64,000 nt of DNA from Parabacteroides sp. FAFU027 (GTDB lineage: Bacteria; Bacteroidota; Bacteroidia; Bacteroidales; UBA7332): positions 186,001 to 250,000 of the forward strand of contig NZ_JAKZKV010000006.1 in NCBI RefSeq assembly GCF_022808675.1. The letters run 5' to 3'. This document shows positions 8,469 through 16,871 of the stretch, one piece after another; within the stretch, counting starts at the first letter, position 1; every line of letters starts with the position of its first letter. The translations under genes and the position numbers were made by a program. Below the pieces are notes generated by a model. That model saw only the letters and a list, made by a program, of their open reading frames with translations. It ran no database searches and was not told the origin of the DNA.

Positions 8469-9284
8469 CTATAATGCCGCCATAATCCTGGCACAACCGG
8501 CCCGTTTCACCCCCTCTATTTTTCCCCCGAATGCGGTTGTTCCAAACTCTATTCCCACACTTAACAGCAGAGTGTCGTAATCTGATCTGTACTTTTGCAT
8601 GCTTTCATTAAACATAATTTCAAGGGTTTGTTCCAGGATAATGTCATGGGCTGAAAACCATTCAGTGGTTATGGATTGCCTGATACCGTTGGCATCTTTC
8701 AGCGCAGGTTCGTATTTGTCGCGGGGATTTTCCGGACGATAGTGGATGTCCGAAACTACCCCAAGGGCAACAATTAACCTAAAATAGGGGAGTTTCTGCA
8801 CGTTTAGCAGGTCGTTTCCGGTGTTGATTTGTGGAAAACGAACAATTGCCGAACGTTTTTCCTTATCTACCTCAAATGTCGGGATAGCCCGCATCACTGC
8901 ATTGAAAGAGTAGTTTTTATTGAGGCTGAATCCGGCAATCGCCTCCCGATAGACCGAAAGGCGCAAATGGCGTTCACCCAGTGTGCTCTCTTCATCCAGA
9001 TTGATCAGCTTCTTGCCGATTCCGTTCCATACGGGAGAAACGTTGTAGTCTGCCAATCGGTAGGTGTCGCCCATAGCCCATTTTAATCCCCTGGAGAAGA
9101 GTACGCACGCAGCCCATTCCGTCTGGTGCCTCCTTACCATCTCAAACTCTTTTCCTTCTTTCATCCGTCGTTTGGTGGGGCCACCTTTCGTACGCATGAT
9201 TACTTTGTCGCTGCCCGCCATGGAATAAAATGATACCCCACTGATACTACCCTCCATCTGGAAGGCTCCTTTTATTATTGCCAT
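8469..9284 (-). CDS. Conserved Bacteroidota protein of unknown function
   Basis: A 271-residue soluble protein with no signal peptide and no membrane segment. It starts MAIIKGAFQMEGSISG and continues with a basic stretch (KVIMRTKGGPTKRRMKEGKEFEMVRRHQ, about residues 27-54), then aromatic and charged sequence that looks beta-rich (IPTFEVDKEKRSAIVRFPQ). I have the impression of similar Bacteroidota hypothetical proteins that begin with the same IKGAxQxxGSISxxSFY pattern, but I know no function for them. The codon use and length support a real gene. It is flanked by a hairpin downstream and a long repeat-containing gap upstream, and is not clearly linked to the GH43 gene 211 bases away. Confidence 0.7.
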   Translation of the reverse strand: MAIIKGAFQMEGSISGVSFYSMAGSDKVIMRTKGGPTKRRMKEGKEFEMVRRHQTEWAACVLFSRGLKWAMGDTYRLADYNVSPVWNGIGKKLINLDEESTLGERHLRLSVYREAIAGFSLNKNYSFNAVMRAIPTFEVDKEKRSAIVRFPQINTGNDLLNVQKLPYFRLIVALGVVSDIHYRPENPRDKYEPALKDANGIRQSITTEWFSAHDIILEQTLEIMFNESMQKYRSDYDTLLLSVGIEFGTTAFGGKIEGVKRAGCARIMAAL

Positions 9285-9437
9285 AGTGTTGAATTGTTTA
9301 ACATGAATATTTAAAGATCATGATTCCCGGTATTTCAACTCCGTATGCATGCTTATTTGCGCAAGAGTCTCCATATACCATAAGCACGGTCTATTATATG
9401 TTTAAACACCTCTCACAAATAATTGTTTAACTGAAGA

Positions 9438-9529
9438 TACAGTAATGTCACAGTCATATCACAGTACTATATAAAACTGTAATATGACTGTGTTACTACT
9501 GTGACATTACTGTAATACTACTGTGATAT
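9438..9529. repeat. Nested and interleaved inverted repeats
   Basis: Three separate inverted pairs are visible. A 17-bp perfect pair: 9438-9454 (TACAGTAATGTCACAGT) with 9498-9514. An 11-bp pair: 9449-9459 (CACAGTCATAT) with 9482-9492. Another 11-bp pair: 9456-9466 (ATATCACAGTA) with 9519-9529. The units all resemble one theme, CAGTNATRTCACAG, present in both orientations. The pairs overlap, so they cannot all form at once. Confidence 0.85.
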
Positions 9530-9989
9530 CTTATTTTAAAACTATAATATGAAGCGTTTATGGTGGGGAGATGGAGGGGAGTTGGTTCGGTTGTTTTACT
9601 TGCGAATTGTCTGCTGTCGGATTGAAAATCCGATTATGGTTTAAACTGAAGTTTTTTGATGATTAACTGGAGGAGTGCTGTGTATGCGTGTGATTCTTCC
9701 GGTGAGGTAAAACGAATCACTTATTTTGCTCACAATGAAAGTGAATCTATTCGTTGAGCGGCTTATTACGTTTTTATATGTCTTAATACTGATATTGACA
9801 GGAGACTGACTACGGGGATTTAATCATAAAACAAAATCAATTTAAGGAAGGATATTAACCAGCCAATAATGTAACGGAAGTAATCTTAGATTTTTTACAT
9901 TCCCTCTTTCTGAATATATAGCTAAAAAGCTTTTAACTCTATTAACTTAAATCCAAATTTATTCGGTTTTTCAATTCTCCTATTTAGAG

Positions 9990-9997
9990 TAATTTTG
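9990..9997 (+). promoter_or_regulatory. Predicted -7 element ahead of the 105-residue ORF
   Basis: TAATTTTG fits TAnnTTTG. The -33 region 19 bases upstream is T-rich (TTTT) and lacks a clear TTTG. It lies only 8 bases before the ATG at 10005, so either that ORF is translated without a leader or a later start (ATG at 10077-10079) is used. It could also drive the efflux operon through a long leader. Confidence 0.45.
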
Positions 9998-10004
9998 CCT
10001 CCGA

Positions 10005-10322
10005 ATGAGACAGTTGAAGAAGATATTTATTCTGATAGTAATCCCATTTACTATTCTTTTCTGTCTGGAAGAGTGTATGACTACGCTTTTCCAGTGTCAC
10101 TCGTTTCATATCGAACATGCGCAAGGACTTCCCGAGGGAACCAACAATATATCTTCTATCGGAGTTGACCACGGAGAGTTGGTTGTCCTTGACCCGGTAT
10201 ATCCCAATCTCAATATTCCGTCACTTCCGTTGACCTATTTCAATCAGAACGATTTTATCTATTCTCCCCAATACGTTTCTTCACTTTGGCTTCCGCCTAA
10301 GGTCTCTCTTTTCAACGTATAA
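10005..10322 (+). CDS. Small exported or membrane-anchored protein, unknown function
   Basis: A 105-residue ORF opening with a basic pair and a strong hydrophobic segment (about residues 6-20: IFILIVIPFTILFCL), so a signal peptide or membrane anchor. The mature part contains CHSFHIEHAQGLPEGTNN with clustered His and Cys that could bind metal, then proline-rich sequence ending LWLPPKVSLFNV. I do not recognise the family. It precedes the efflux operon on the same strand but is separated from it by 205 bases with the folding potential described at 10341-10490. The presence of a good hydrophobic leader and a promoter-like box argue for a real gene; its small size and lack of recognised homologues argue for caution. 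Confidence 0.5.
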   Translation: MRQLKKIFILIVIPFTILFCLEECMTTLFQCHSFHIEHAQGLPEGTNNISSIGVDHGELVVLDPVYPNLNIPSLPLTYFNQNDFIYSPQYVSSLWLPPKVSLFNV

Positions 10323-10340
10323 TTTTCAGACTTAAACTAC

Positions 10341-10490
10341 GGTTAAAGTACCGGCTTCCCATGACCATTAATGTCATGGGTCAGATGCTGTTGCCCCGGC
10401 TTACACCAATATTCAATATTGGGAATAGCCGCATAAGTGATTATGCTATAGGCTACATGGTAACCTTAAGTAAAAGAGGTTAGAGCCGGT
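10341..10490 (+). ncRNA. Candidate multi-helix structured RNA leader of the efflux operon
   Basis: A closing stem ACCGGCT (10350-10356) with AGCCGGT (10484-10490) encloses several hairpins. These are CCCATGAC/GTCATGGG (10358-10380), CCAATATT/AATATTGG (10406-10422, tight 1-base loop) and TAGCC-GCATAA-[GTGA]-TTATGC-[TATA bulge]-GGCTA (10426-10455). A weaker stem is TAACC/GGTTA (10461-10482). The GTGA loop is a GNRA tetraloop only when read on the plus strand, which points to that strand. TAACC could pair instead with the GGTTA at 10341-10345, a possible switch. It ends 37 bases before the efflux operon start. It matches no riboswitch class I can recall. All pairing was found by eye. Confidence 0.4.
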
Positions 10491-10527
10491 CATCTATCCT
10501 TTCTACAATTATTAATCAGAAACAAAT

Positions 10528-11622
10528 ATGAGACGATTGCTTCTATCGGCGGTTTTACTGTCCGTGTTGTTTGCGTGTAGCAAAAAGAAAGAGAGCGGGG
10601 AGAGTATCCCGCAAATTCCTGTATTCACTGTAGATTATAAGAATACGGTGTTTAACAATGACATTGTGGCCGATATACAGGCGGTCCGAAATGTAGAACT
10701 CCGGACCCGCGTCAAGGGATTCCTGGAAAAGATATTAGTGGACGAAGGTGTAGAAGTAAGAAAAGGCCAACCGTTATTCAAGCTCAGTTCGCCGGAATAT
10801 ACTGCTGAGTTTACCAAGGCAAAATCAGTGCTTCAGCGCGCCATTGCCGAAAATAAGGCGGCAAAGCTGGAGGTGGAGCGTGTAAAAATGCTGGTCGATA
10901 AAAATATCATCGCTAAATCGGAACTGATCCTGGCTGAATCGAAAGAGCAGGTGACCGCAGCGGCTGTTGTGGAGGCTAAAGCAGCGCTCAACAATGCAAA
11001 AGCCTTTATGACCTATTGCACCATTACGGCTCCGTTTGATGGTGTCATCAACCGCATTCCGCTAAAGATGGGAAGTCTGGTCAATGAAGGCGATTTGCTG
11101 ACCTCCATTTCCGATATTTCGAGCATTTATGCCTATTTCAATTTATCAGAAACCGATTACCTGCGTTATCTGAAGGCAAAACGCAAAGGCGATTCTATTC
11201 CGGATGAGAATAATGTACAACTCGAACTGGTGGATGGTTCCATGTACAAATACAAGGGAAAAGTAGAAACGGTAGCCAGTGAAATCGAAGGTTCGACGGG
11301 CGCTATCGCCTTTCGTGCACGCTTTTCCAATCCGGAAAAATTATTGAAGCACGGGGCTTCGGGAAAAATCAAATTGAGTACCGATGTGGAAAATGTACTG
11401 ATGATTCCGCAAAAGGCGGTAATGGAGATCCAGGATAAAAATTACGTTTTCCTTGTCGGCAAAGACAATCGGGTGAAAATGCAGGGCATTGTATTAGGCA
11501 ACCGCAACGGACTGGACTACATCGTACAATCGGGACTGAATCCGGGTGACCGGATTGTGCTGGAAGGAGTACAGATATTGCGTGACGGAGATAAGATCAA
11601 ACCAACGGTAAAGAAATTCTAA
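10528..11622 (+). CDS. RND efflux periplasmic adaptor (membrane fusion) lipoprotein, AcrA/MexA type
   Basis: A 364-residue lipoprotein: lipobox LFAC with Cys17, followed by a lysine-rich stretch. The adaptor architecture is clear: a beta-barrel/lipoyl half (VRNVELRTRVKGFLEKILVDEGVEVRKGQPLFKL, about 53-90), a helical hairpin (about 90-150, rich in Ala, Glu and Lys), the second lipoyl half (TITAPFDGVINRIPLKMGSLVNEGDLL), then beta-barrel and membrane-proximal domains ending GLNPGDRIVLEGVQILRDGDKI. It bridges the inner-membrane pump and the outer-membrane channel. The pump gene starts 12 bases after the stop, and the outer-membrane factor follows, so all three parts form one operon. Confidence 0.93.
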   Translation: MRRLLLSAVLLSVLFACSKKKESGESIPQIPVFTVDYKNTVFNNDIVADIQAVRNVELRTRVKGFLEKILVDEGVEVRKGQPLFKLSSPEYTAEFTKAKSVLQRAIAENKAAKLEVERVKMLVDKNIIAKSELILAESKEQVTAAAVVEAKAALNNAKAFMTYCTITAPFDGVINRIPLKMGSLVNEGDLLTSISDISSIYAYFNLSETDYLRYLKAKRKGDSIPDENNVQLELVDGSMYKYKGKVETVASEIEGSTGAIAFRARFSNPEKLLKHGASGKIKLSTDVENVLMIPQKAVMEIQDKNYVFLVGKDNRVKMQGIVLGNRNGLDYIVQSGLNPGDRIVLEGVQILRDGDKIKPTVKKF

Positions 11623-11634
11623 ACAAGAGAAACT

Positions 11635-14600
11635 ATGGTTGAAAGATATATAAAACGTCCCGTCCTGTCGATTGTCATCTCAATCATACTGACACTGATG
11701 GGCGTACTGGCGTTGTTTAATTTGCCCATTACCCAGTTTCCCGATATTGCCCCGCCATCCGTAGTGGTTACGGCTTCCTACACCGGTGCCAGTGCCGATG
11801 TTTGTGCCAAGGCGGTAGCCACGCCGCTGGAACGGGCAATCAACGGAGTGCCGGGTATGACTTACCTCTCCTCGGTGTCGAGTAATGACGGAACAACCGT
11901 GATTCAGGTCTTTTTCAATGTGGGCGTTGACCCGGATATTGCTGCGGTAAATGTACAAAACCGTGTGGCGACAGTACTGGATGAATTGCCTGATGAAGTT
12001 ATCAAGGCCGGAGTAGTTACGGAAAAAGAGGTCAACTCGATGCTGCTCTACCTCAATATTTACAGTACGGATTCCACTCAAAACGAGGAGTTCATCTACA
12101 ACTTCGCTGACATCAACGTGTTGAACGAACTGAAACGGATTGACGGTGTGGGATATGCCAATATCATGGGAGCCCGCGAATATTCCATGCGCGTCTGGCT
12201 GAAACCGGAAAGGTTGTTGGCTTACAATATCTCATCAGATGAGGTTGTGCAAGCTTTGCAAAAGCAAAACGTAGAAGCGGCTCCGGGAAAAACAGGTGAA
12301 GGTTCGGGTAAAATCTACCAGTCCCTGCAATACATCCTCCGATATACGGGGAAATTCAATCAGCCGTCAGATTATGAAAATATTGTGCTGCGTGCTGACA
12401 AGAATGGTCGGATATTGAAACTGAAAGATGTCGCTGAAATTGAATTCGGCACCTTCGATTATGGAATGATTTCCAAAACCAACGGACGTCCCTCGGCTTC
12501 CATCATGCTGAAACAGCGCCCGGGCTCCAATGCCCAGGAGGTTATCAAAGCGGTGAAAGAACGGATGAAGGAGTTGAAAGCAACCTCATTCCCGCCTAAT
12601 ATTGAGTATAATTACGCCTACGATGTTTCCCGCTTCCTCGATGCATCTATCAGTGCGGTAATGCGTACATTGCTTGAGGCCTTTATCCTGGTATTTATTG
12701 TGGTATTCCTCTTTTTGCAGGATTTCCGTTCCACCCTGATTGCCGCGCTTGCAGTTCCCATTGCCTTGATTAGTGCATTGGCGTTTATGCTTGCATTCGG
12801 GTTTTCCATCAATCTGCTTACCTTGTTTGCGTTAGTGCTGGCCATCGGTATTGTTGTGGATAATGCCATCGTGGTGGTCGAGGCTGTCCACGTGAAAATG
12901 AAGGAAGAGGGGTTGAATGCGAAAAATGCCACCATCCAATCCATGAAGGAGATCAGCCACGCGATTATCGCGATTACGCTGGTGATGACGGCGGTATTTG
13001 TTCCGGTCGCCTTCCTTTCGGGGCCTGTCGGGGTATTCTATAGGCAATTCTCGATTACGCTGGCCATAGCCATTGTGATCTCGGGAATCGTGGCATTGAC
13101 TCTTACGCCCGCGCTTTGTGCCATCCTGCTGAAACACAACGAACCGCTGCATAAGAAGAAGGATCGGTTTTCCCGTTTCTTCCGTCTGTTTAACGTCAAC
13201 TACACCCTGACTGAACGTTGGTACGGACGATTAATCGGACGGATTGCCGGCAGACGTATGATTATCTTCGGTACGCTGATACTCTTCTTCCTGGGAACCT
13301 GGGGACTGAGTGCGATTCTGCCCACTGGCTTTATTCCGACTGAAGACCAGGGGGTGATTTACGTCAATGTAGTAACACCTCCGGGTTCTACCATCGAGCG
13401 GACAGACAAGGTGATGGATGCTGTTGAAATTGCAGCCAAACAGATTCCGGAAGTTGAGTCGGTCAGTATTCTGTCGGGATACAGCATCATCAGTGAGGCT
13501 CCGGGTTCTTCATACGGAATGGCGATGATAAACCTTTCACCGTGGGAAAAACGAAAAGCGTCAGTAGATGATATAATCGGGCGGTTGAAAGAAAAGACAA
13601 AGAATATCACCGATGCCAGTATTGAGTTCTTCCCACCGCCAACTGTTCCGGGATTCGGTAACGCCAGTGGATACGAGTTGCGATTGGTGGACAAAACCGG
13701 TATCGGAAACCTCCAGACAACGGCGACAAACACGAATATGTTTATTGATTCGCTAAGAAAGTCGCCGGTTATCGGAAGTGCATTTACCAACTTTGACGTA
13801 TCCTTTCCGCAGTATATGATTCACATAGACTATGAGAAAGCCGCACAGAAAGGTATTTCGGTAGATGCCGCGATGAGTAACCTGCAAACGCTGGTGGGTA
13901 GTTATTACACGACCAACTTTATCCGTTTCGGCCAGATGTACCGGGTAATGCTGCAAGCCCTCCCAGAGTATCGGGCAACACCTGACGATATCCTGAAGCT
14001 TTATGTGAAAAATAATAACGGAGAAATGGTTCCCTATTCGGCATTTGCATCGCTGGAACGGGTCTATGGACCGGAACAGCTGACCCGTTACAATATGTAC
14101 ACCTCTGCTTTGATTTCCGGCGATGCAGCTCCCGGTTATAGCAGCAGCGAGGCGATTGGCGAAATAGAGAAGATTGCCCAAAAGGTCCTGCCCAAGGGAT
14201 ACACCATCAGCTGGTCAGGGATGACACGCGAACAAATCCTTGCCGGAAACCAGGCTATATTCGTATTTATCATCTGTCTGATATTCGTTTATCTGCTGCT
14301 TGCGGCGCAGTACGAAAGCTTCCTGCTACCTTTGGTGGTTATTCTCTCCCTGCCGATGGGAATATTTGGCTCCTATCTGTCACTGCAACTGGCCGGACTG
14401 GAAAACAATATTTATGCCCAGGTCGCAATGATTATGCTGATTGGATTGCTGGGGAAAAATGCCATCCTGATTGTGGAATTTGCCCTGCAACGGCAGAAAG
14501 AGGGTTATTCCATTCTCGAAGCCGCAGAGTTGGGAGCAACAGCCCGCTTCCGTCCAATCCTGATGACTTCGTTTGCCTTTGTTGCCGGATTGATTCCTCT

Positions 14601-14781
14601 CTGTTTTTCCAGCGGAGCGGGTGCTTTGGGTAACCGTTCCATCGGTATGGCATCGGCAGGAGGAATGTTGATTGGTACAATTTTCGGACTGGTGGTCATT
14701 CCGGGATTGTATGTCATTTTCGCAGGATTGCAGGCCAGACTTGTCCGCAGGAAGGATGAGGATGAAGAATTGGAACAATAA
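11635..14781 (+). CDS. RND multidrug efflux permease, HAE1 (AcrB/MexB) family
   Basis: A 1048-residue inner-membrane proton/drug antiporter, the usual AcrB length. It starts MVERYIKRPVLSIVISI with the first membrane helix and has two copies of the six-helix core separated by large periplasmic loops. The helix-4 motif reads GIVVDNAIVVVEAVH, with Asp409 matching the first proton-relay Asp of AcrB and Asn410 where AcrB has a second Asp. The helix-10 lysine is in GLLGKNAILIVEFA. Charge and residue pattern (DFRSTLIAALAVPI, FIPTEDQGVIYV) fit HAE1 and not heavy-metal (HME) pumps. It is flanked by its adaptor and its outer-membrane channel. Substrates cannot be read from sequence. Confidence 0.95.
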   Translation: MVERYIKRPVLSIVISIILTLMGVLALFNLPITQFPDIAPPSVVVTASYTGASADVCAKAVATPLERAINGVPGMTYLSSVSSNDGTTVIQVFFNVGVDPDIAAVNVQNRVATVLDELPDEVIKAGVVTEKEVNSMLLYLNIYSTDSTQNEEFIYNFADINVLNELKRIDGVGYANIMGAREYSMRVWLKPERLLAYNISSDEVVQALQKQNVEAAPGKTGEGSGKIYQSLQYILRYTGKFNQPSDYENIVLRADKNGRILKLKDVAEIEFGTFDYGMISKTNGRPSASIMLKQRPGSNAQEVIKAVKERMKELKATSFPPNIEYNYAYDVSRFLDASISAVMRTLLEAFILVFIVVFLFLQDFRSTLIAALAVPIALISALAFMLAFGFSINLLTLFALVLAIGIVVDNAIVVVEAVHVKMKEEGLNAKNATIQSMKEISHAIIAITLVMTAVFVPVAFLSGPVGVFYRQFSITLAIAIVISGIVALTLTPALCAILLKHNEPLHKKKDRFSRFFRLFNVNYTLTERWYGRLIGRIAGRRMIIFGTLILFFLGTWGLSAILPTGFIPTEDQGVIYVNVVTPPGSTIERTDKVMDAVEIAAKQIPEVESVSILSGYSIISEAPGSSYGMAMINLSPWEKRKASVDDIIGRLKEKTKNITDASIEFFPPPTVPGFGNASGYELRLVDKTGIGNLQTTATNTNMFIDSLRKSPVIGSAFTNFDVSFPQYMIHIDYEKAAQKGISVDAAMSNLQTLVGSYYTTNFIRFGQMYRVMLQALPEYRATPDDILKLYVKNNNGEMVPYSAFASLERVYGPEQLTRYNMYTSALISGDAAPGYSSSEAIGEIEKIAQKVLPKGYTISWSGMTREQILAGNQAIFVFIICLIFVYLLLAAQYESFLLPLVVILSLPMGIFGSYLSLQLAGLENNIYAQVAMIMLIGLLGKNAILIVEFALQRQKEGYSILEAAELGATARFRPILMTSFAFVAGLIPLCFSSGAGALGNRSIGMASAGGMLIGTIFGLVVIPGLYVIFAGLQARLVRRKDEDEELEQ

Positions 14782-14796
14782 TAATCAGAGATTAAC

Positions 14797-16194
14797 ATGA
14801 AGATAAAAGCAATAAATCTATTCATAATGACTTTGGCGCTTTGCACGATTATCTCGTGCAAAGCACCTCAAGCGGTTAAAGTAGCTCCTTCTGCCCTGCC
14901 ACAGGCTTTTCGCGGGATAACGGCAGATTCTCTTACTTCGGGAGATTTGGCTTGGAAGGAATTCTTTAAAGACGAAAATCTTTGCCGGTTGATTGATATG
15001 GCTCTGGTGAGAAACAGTAACCTGCAATCGGCGCTCCAGCAGATTGAGATTGCGCGTGTATATTATCAGACAAGCCGAATGTCCCTTTTGCCCAACCTGC
15101 AACTTCAGGCAGGCTCAGCGACTCTAAAAGAGAGTGCCAACGTATCGAATCCGGCAACGGCTAATCCGTCGAAAGCTTACACCGATTTCCAGCTGAGCCT
15201 GCGCTCTTCGTGGGAAGTTGATATTTGGGGTAAACTAAACAGCTCGCGGAAAGCATCGAAAGCCCGTTTACTTGCCTCTCAGGCCGGTGCACAGTTTGTA
15301 AAAACGCAATTGGTAGCCGAAGTCGCCAAAGCCTATTACGAGCTGATGGCCTATGACGAACAGGCTACCCTGATGGAGAAGAACCTCCGCCTTCAGTCAA
15401 CGGCGCTGGAAATTGTGAAGGTGCAGAAGCAGGCCGGTAAAGCCACTGACCTCGCCGTACAACAATTTGAAGCGCAATTAATCAATTCCCGTGCTCAAAA
15501 ATGTTATCTGGCACGCATGGTTTCAGGAACAGAGAATTACCTGAATCTGTTGATCGGACGTTTACCGCAACCCATCATCCGTTCCCGTCAGATAACCAAA
15601 CAAACGTTCTTGCCGGAACTGAAAACAGGAGTTCCTGTACAGCTTCTGGAGCGGCGACCAGATATTGCAGAGGCTTCTTTTGCCTTGCAAGCTGCAGGCT
15701 TTGAAGTTCAGGCTGCCCGAAAGGCATTTTATCCGTCCCTGACCATCGATCCGATGCTCGGTTTTGCCTCGGCAAAAACAAATCTGCTTTTCAATAGCTC
15801 ATCATTAGTTTGGGGGATAACAAACGGACTTGTGGCGCCAATCTTCCAGCAAAACCAAATCCGTGGAAATTATAAAATCAGGATGGCGGAACAGAAGCAG
15901 GCATTAATCGCTTACGAAAAAGTTCTCCGTCAGGGAATAACCGAAGTGCAGGATGCTGTTACAAAACTAAAGCTACTGAATGAAGAACAAGGGCACATGG
16001 CCAAAGAGCTGGCAGTGCTCGATAATGCAGTTAACACTTCACATAATCTCTATGCCTATGGTTATGCCACCTACCTGGAGGTTATCAATGCCCAAAAGAT
16101 AGTGCGTGATGCAGAAATGGAACTGGTTAATATTCACAAGGAACGTCTATTCACCCTGATTGACCTCTATCGGGCACTGGGCGGAGGCCGTTAA
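14797..16194 (+). CDS. Outer-membrane efflux channel lipoprotein, TolC/OprM (NodT) family
   Basis: A 465-residue lipoprotein with signal sequence ending TIISC (Cys21). The mature protein has the duplicated structure of the outer-membrane factor family: long helical segments and short strands, with signatures DLAWKEFFKDENLCRLIDMAL, SLRSSWEVDIWGKLNSSRKAS, VPVQLLERRPDIAEASFALQAAGFEVQAARKAFYPS and YATYLEVINAQ. These are typical of NodT-type lipoproteins such as OprM. It starts 15 bases after the pump gene and completes the tripartite system by providing the exit duct across the outer membrane. Confidence 0.93.
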   Translation: MKIKAINLFIMTLALCTIISCKAPQAVKVAPSALPQAFRGITADSLTSGDLAWKEFFKDENLCRLIDMALVRNSNLQSALQQIEIARVYYQTSRMSLLPNLQLQAGSATLKESANVSNPATANPSKAYTDFQLSLRSSWEVDIWGKLNSSRKASKARLLASQAGAQFVKTQLVAEVAKAYYELMAYDEQATLMEKNLRLQSTALEIVKVQKQAGKATDLAVQQFEAQLINSRAQKCYLARMVSGTENYLNLLIGRLPQPIIRSRQITKQTFLPELKTGVPVQLLERRPDIAEASFALQAAGFEVQAARKAFYPSLTIDPMLGFASAKTNLLFNSSSLVWGITNGLVAPIFQQNQIRGNYKIRMAEQKQALIAYEKVLRQGITEVQDAVTKLKLLNEEQGHMAKELAVLDNAVNTSHNLYAYGYATYLEVINAQKIVRDAEMELVNIHKERLFTLIDLYRALGGGR

Positions 16195-16207
16195 AAACGT
16201 GTTCATT

Positions 16208-16840
16208 ATGAAACGATTAAAATCCATTGGCCTTATAGGAATGACGCTTATTGTTGCGCCATTCTCAGCTACCTTTGCCGGTAATCCGGCTCAGTCCAAT
16301 GTGAATGTGGGTGGGATTTACCTTTCGGTTAATGACTATCTGAAAGACTCTCTTGCTATACAGGTGGACTTTTCGAAGGGTGAAAAGCTCAATTTTGATT
16401 GTTTTATCATACGACCTTACGTTTCCATAGTAAAAGACGGAAAAAAGAAGAAGTTATCCAAAGAGAAGATATACGCAGTAAAGACAACGAAAGGCGGGTT
16501 GTATCGGCTGTTTAACGGTGAGGCATATCTTCTGGAGGAAAAAGGACAAATTACTATCTATTCGAAGGTGCAAAATAGTATGGTGAAGAATCCCTATAAT
16601 CGTTTGCCCCGATATGCAAAGTACCAGCCTCAAAAGTTCTTCTTTTTCAGCCTTCAACCCGATAGTCCGGTATTACCGCTGAATCAGGATAATTTACTGA
16701 TTGCATTAGCCCGGGAAAATAATACTCTTTCCCGGAAAATGACTGAGGCAATCAGAGAGACAAAGGATCTGGCAGAATATGATTACGAACAAAAAACGTT
16801 TAAGGTGAATCTGTTATTGAATTCGATAATCAGACAATAA
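16208..16840 (+). CDS. Exported protein of unknown function at the end of the efflux operon
   Basis: 210 residues from the ATG at 16208, preferred because it begins a clean signal peptide (MKRLKSIGLIGMTLIVAPFS, cleavage near TFAG at about 24/25). An upstream in-frame ATG at 16160 would overlap the channel gene and put a polar stretch in front of it. The mature part is basic and contains VSIVKDGKKKKLSKEKIYAVKTTKGGLYRLFNGEAYLLEEKGQITIYSK, which looks like beta strands, and a helical C-terminus (about 165-195). I do not recognise a family. It starts 13 bases after the channel gene stop and shares a terminator just downstream, so it is probably co-transcribed with the pump. Confidence 0.7.
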   Translation: MKRLKSIGLIGMTLIVAPFSATFAGNPAQSNVNVGGIYLSVNDYLKDSLAIQVDFSKGEKLNFDCFIIRPYVSIVKDGKKKKLSKEKIYAVKTTKGGLYRLFNGEAYLLEEKGQITIYSKVQNSMVKNPYNRLPRYAKYQPQKFFFFSLQPDSPVLPLNQDNLLIALARENNTLSRKMTEAIRETKDLAEYDYEQKTFKVNLLLNSIIRQ

Positions 16841-16865
16841 AAAAGGGAGCATCGCTCCCTTTTTT
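16839..16865. terminator. Bidirectional terminator between convergent genes
   Basis: A perfect 12-bp stem AAAAAAGGGAGC / GCTCCCTTTTTT with loop ATC. The A-run and T-run make it work in both directions, serving the efflux operon (plus) and the rubrerythrin gene (minus), whose stop codon is at 16872. Confidence 0.9.
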
Positions 16866-16871
16866 ATATCT

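Larger units (their letters stand above)
9285..10004. other. 720-base gap with iterated inverted repeats
   Basis: No coding region longer than about 60 codons is convincing here on either strand. The notable content is the repeat tract at 9438-9529 and a promoter-like box at 9990-9997. The rest is A+T-rich sequence in which I recognise nothing. Confidence 0.6.

Noticed and set aside
10341-10490. Known riboswitch (cobalamin, FMN, TPP, SAM, guanidine) or integron attC site
   Set aside because: I could not match the conserved cores of these classes, and the paired core sites of attC are missing.
11635-14781. Heavy-metal (CzcA/CusA-type) assignment for the RND pump
   Set aside because: The helix-4 motif, length and neighbouring NodT-type channel fit the HAE1 drug-efflux branch; the metal-pump signature is absent.
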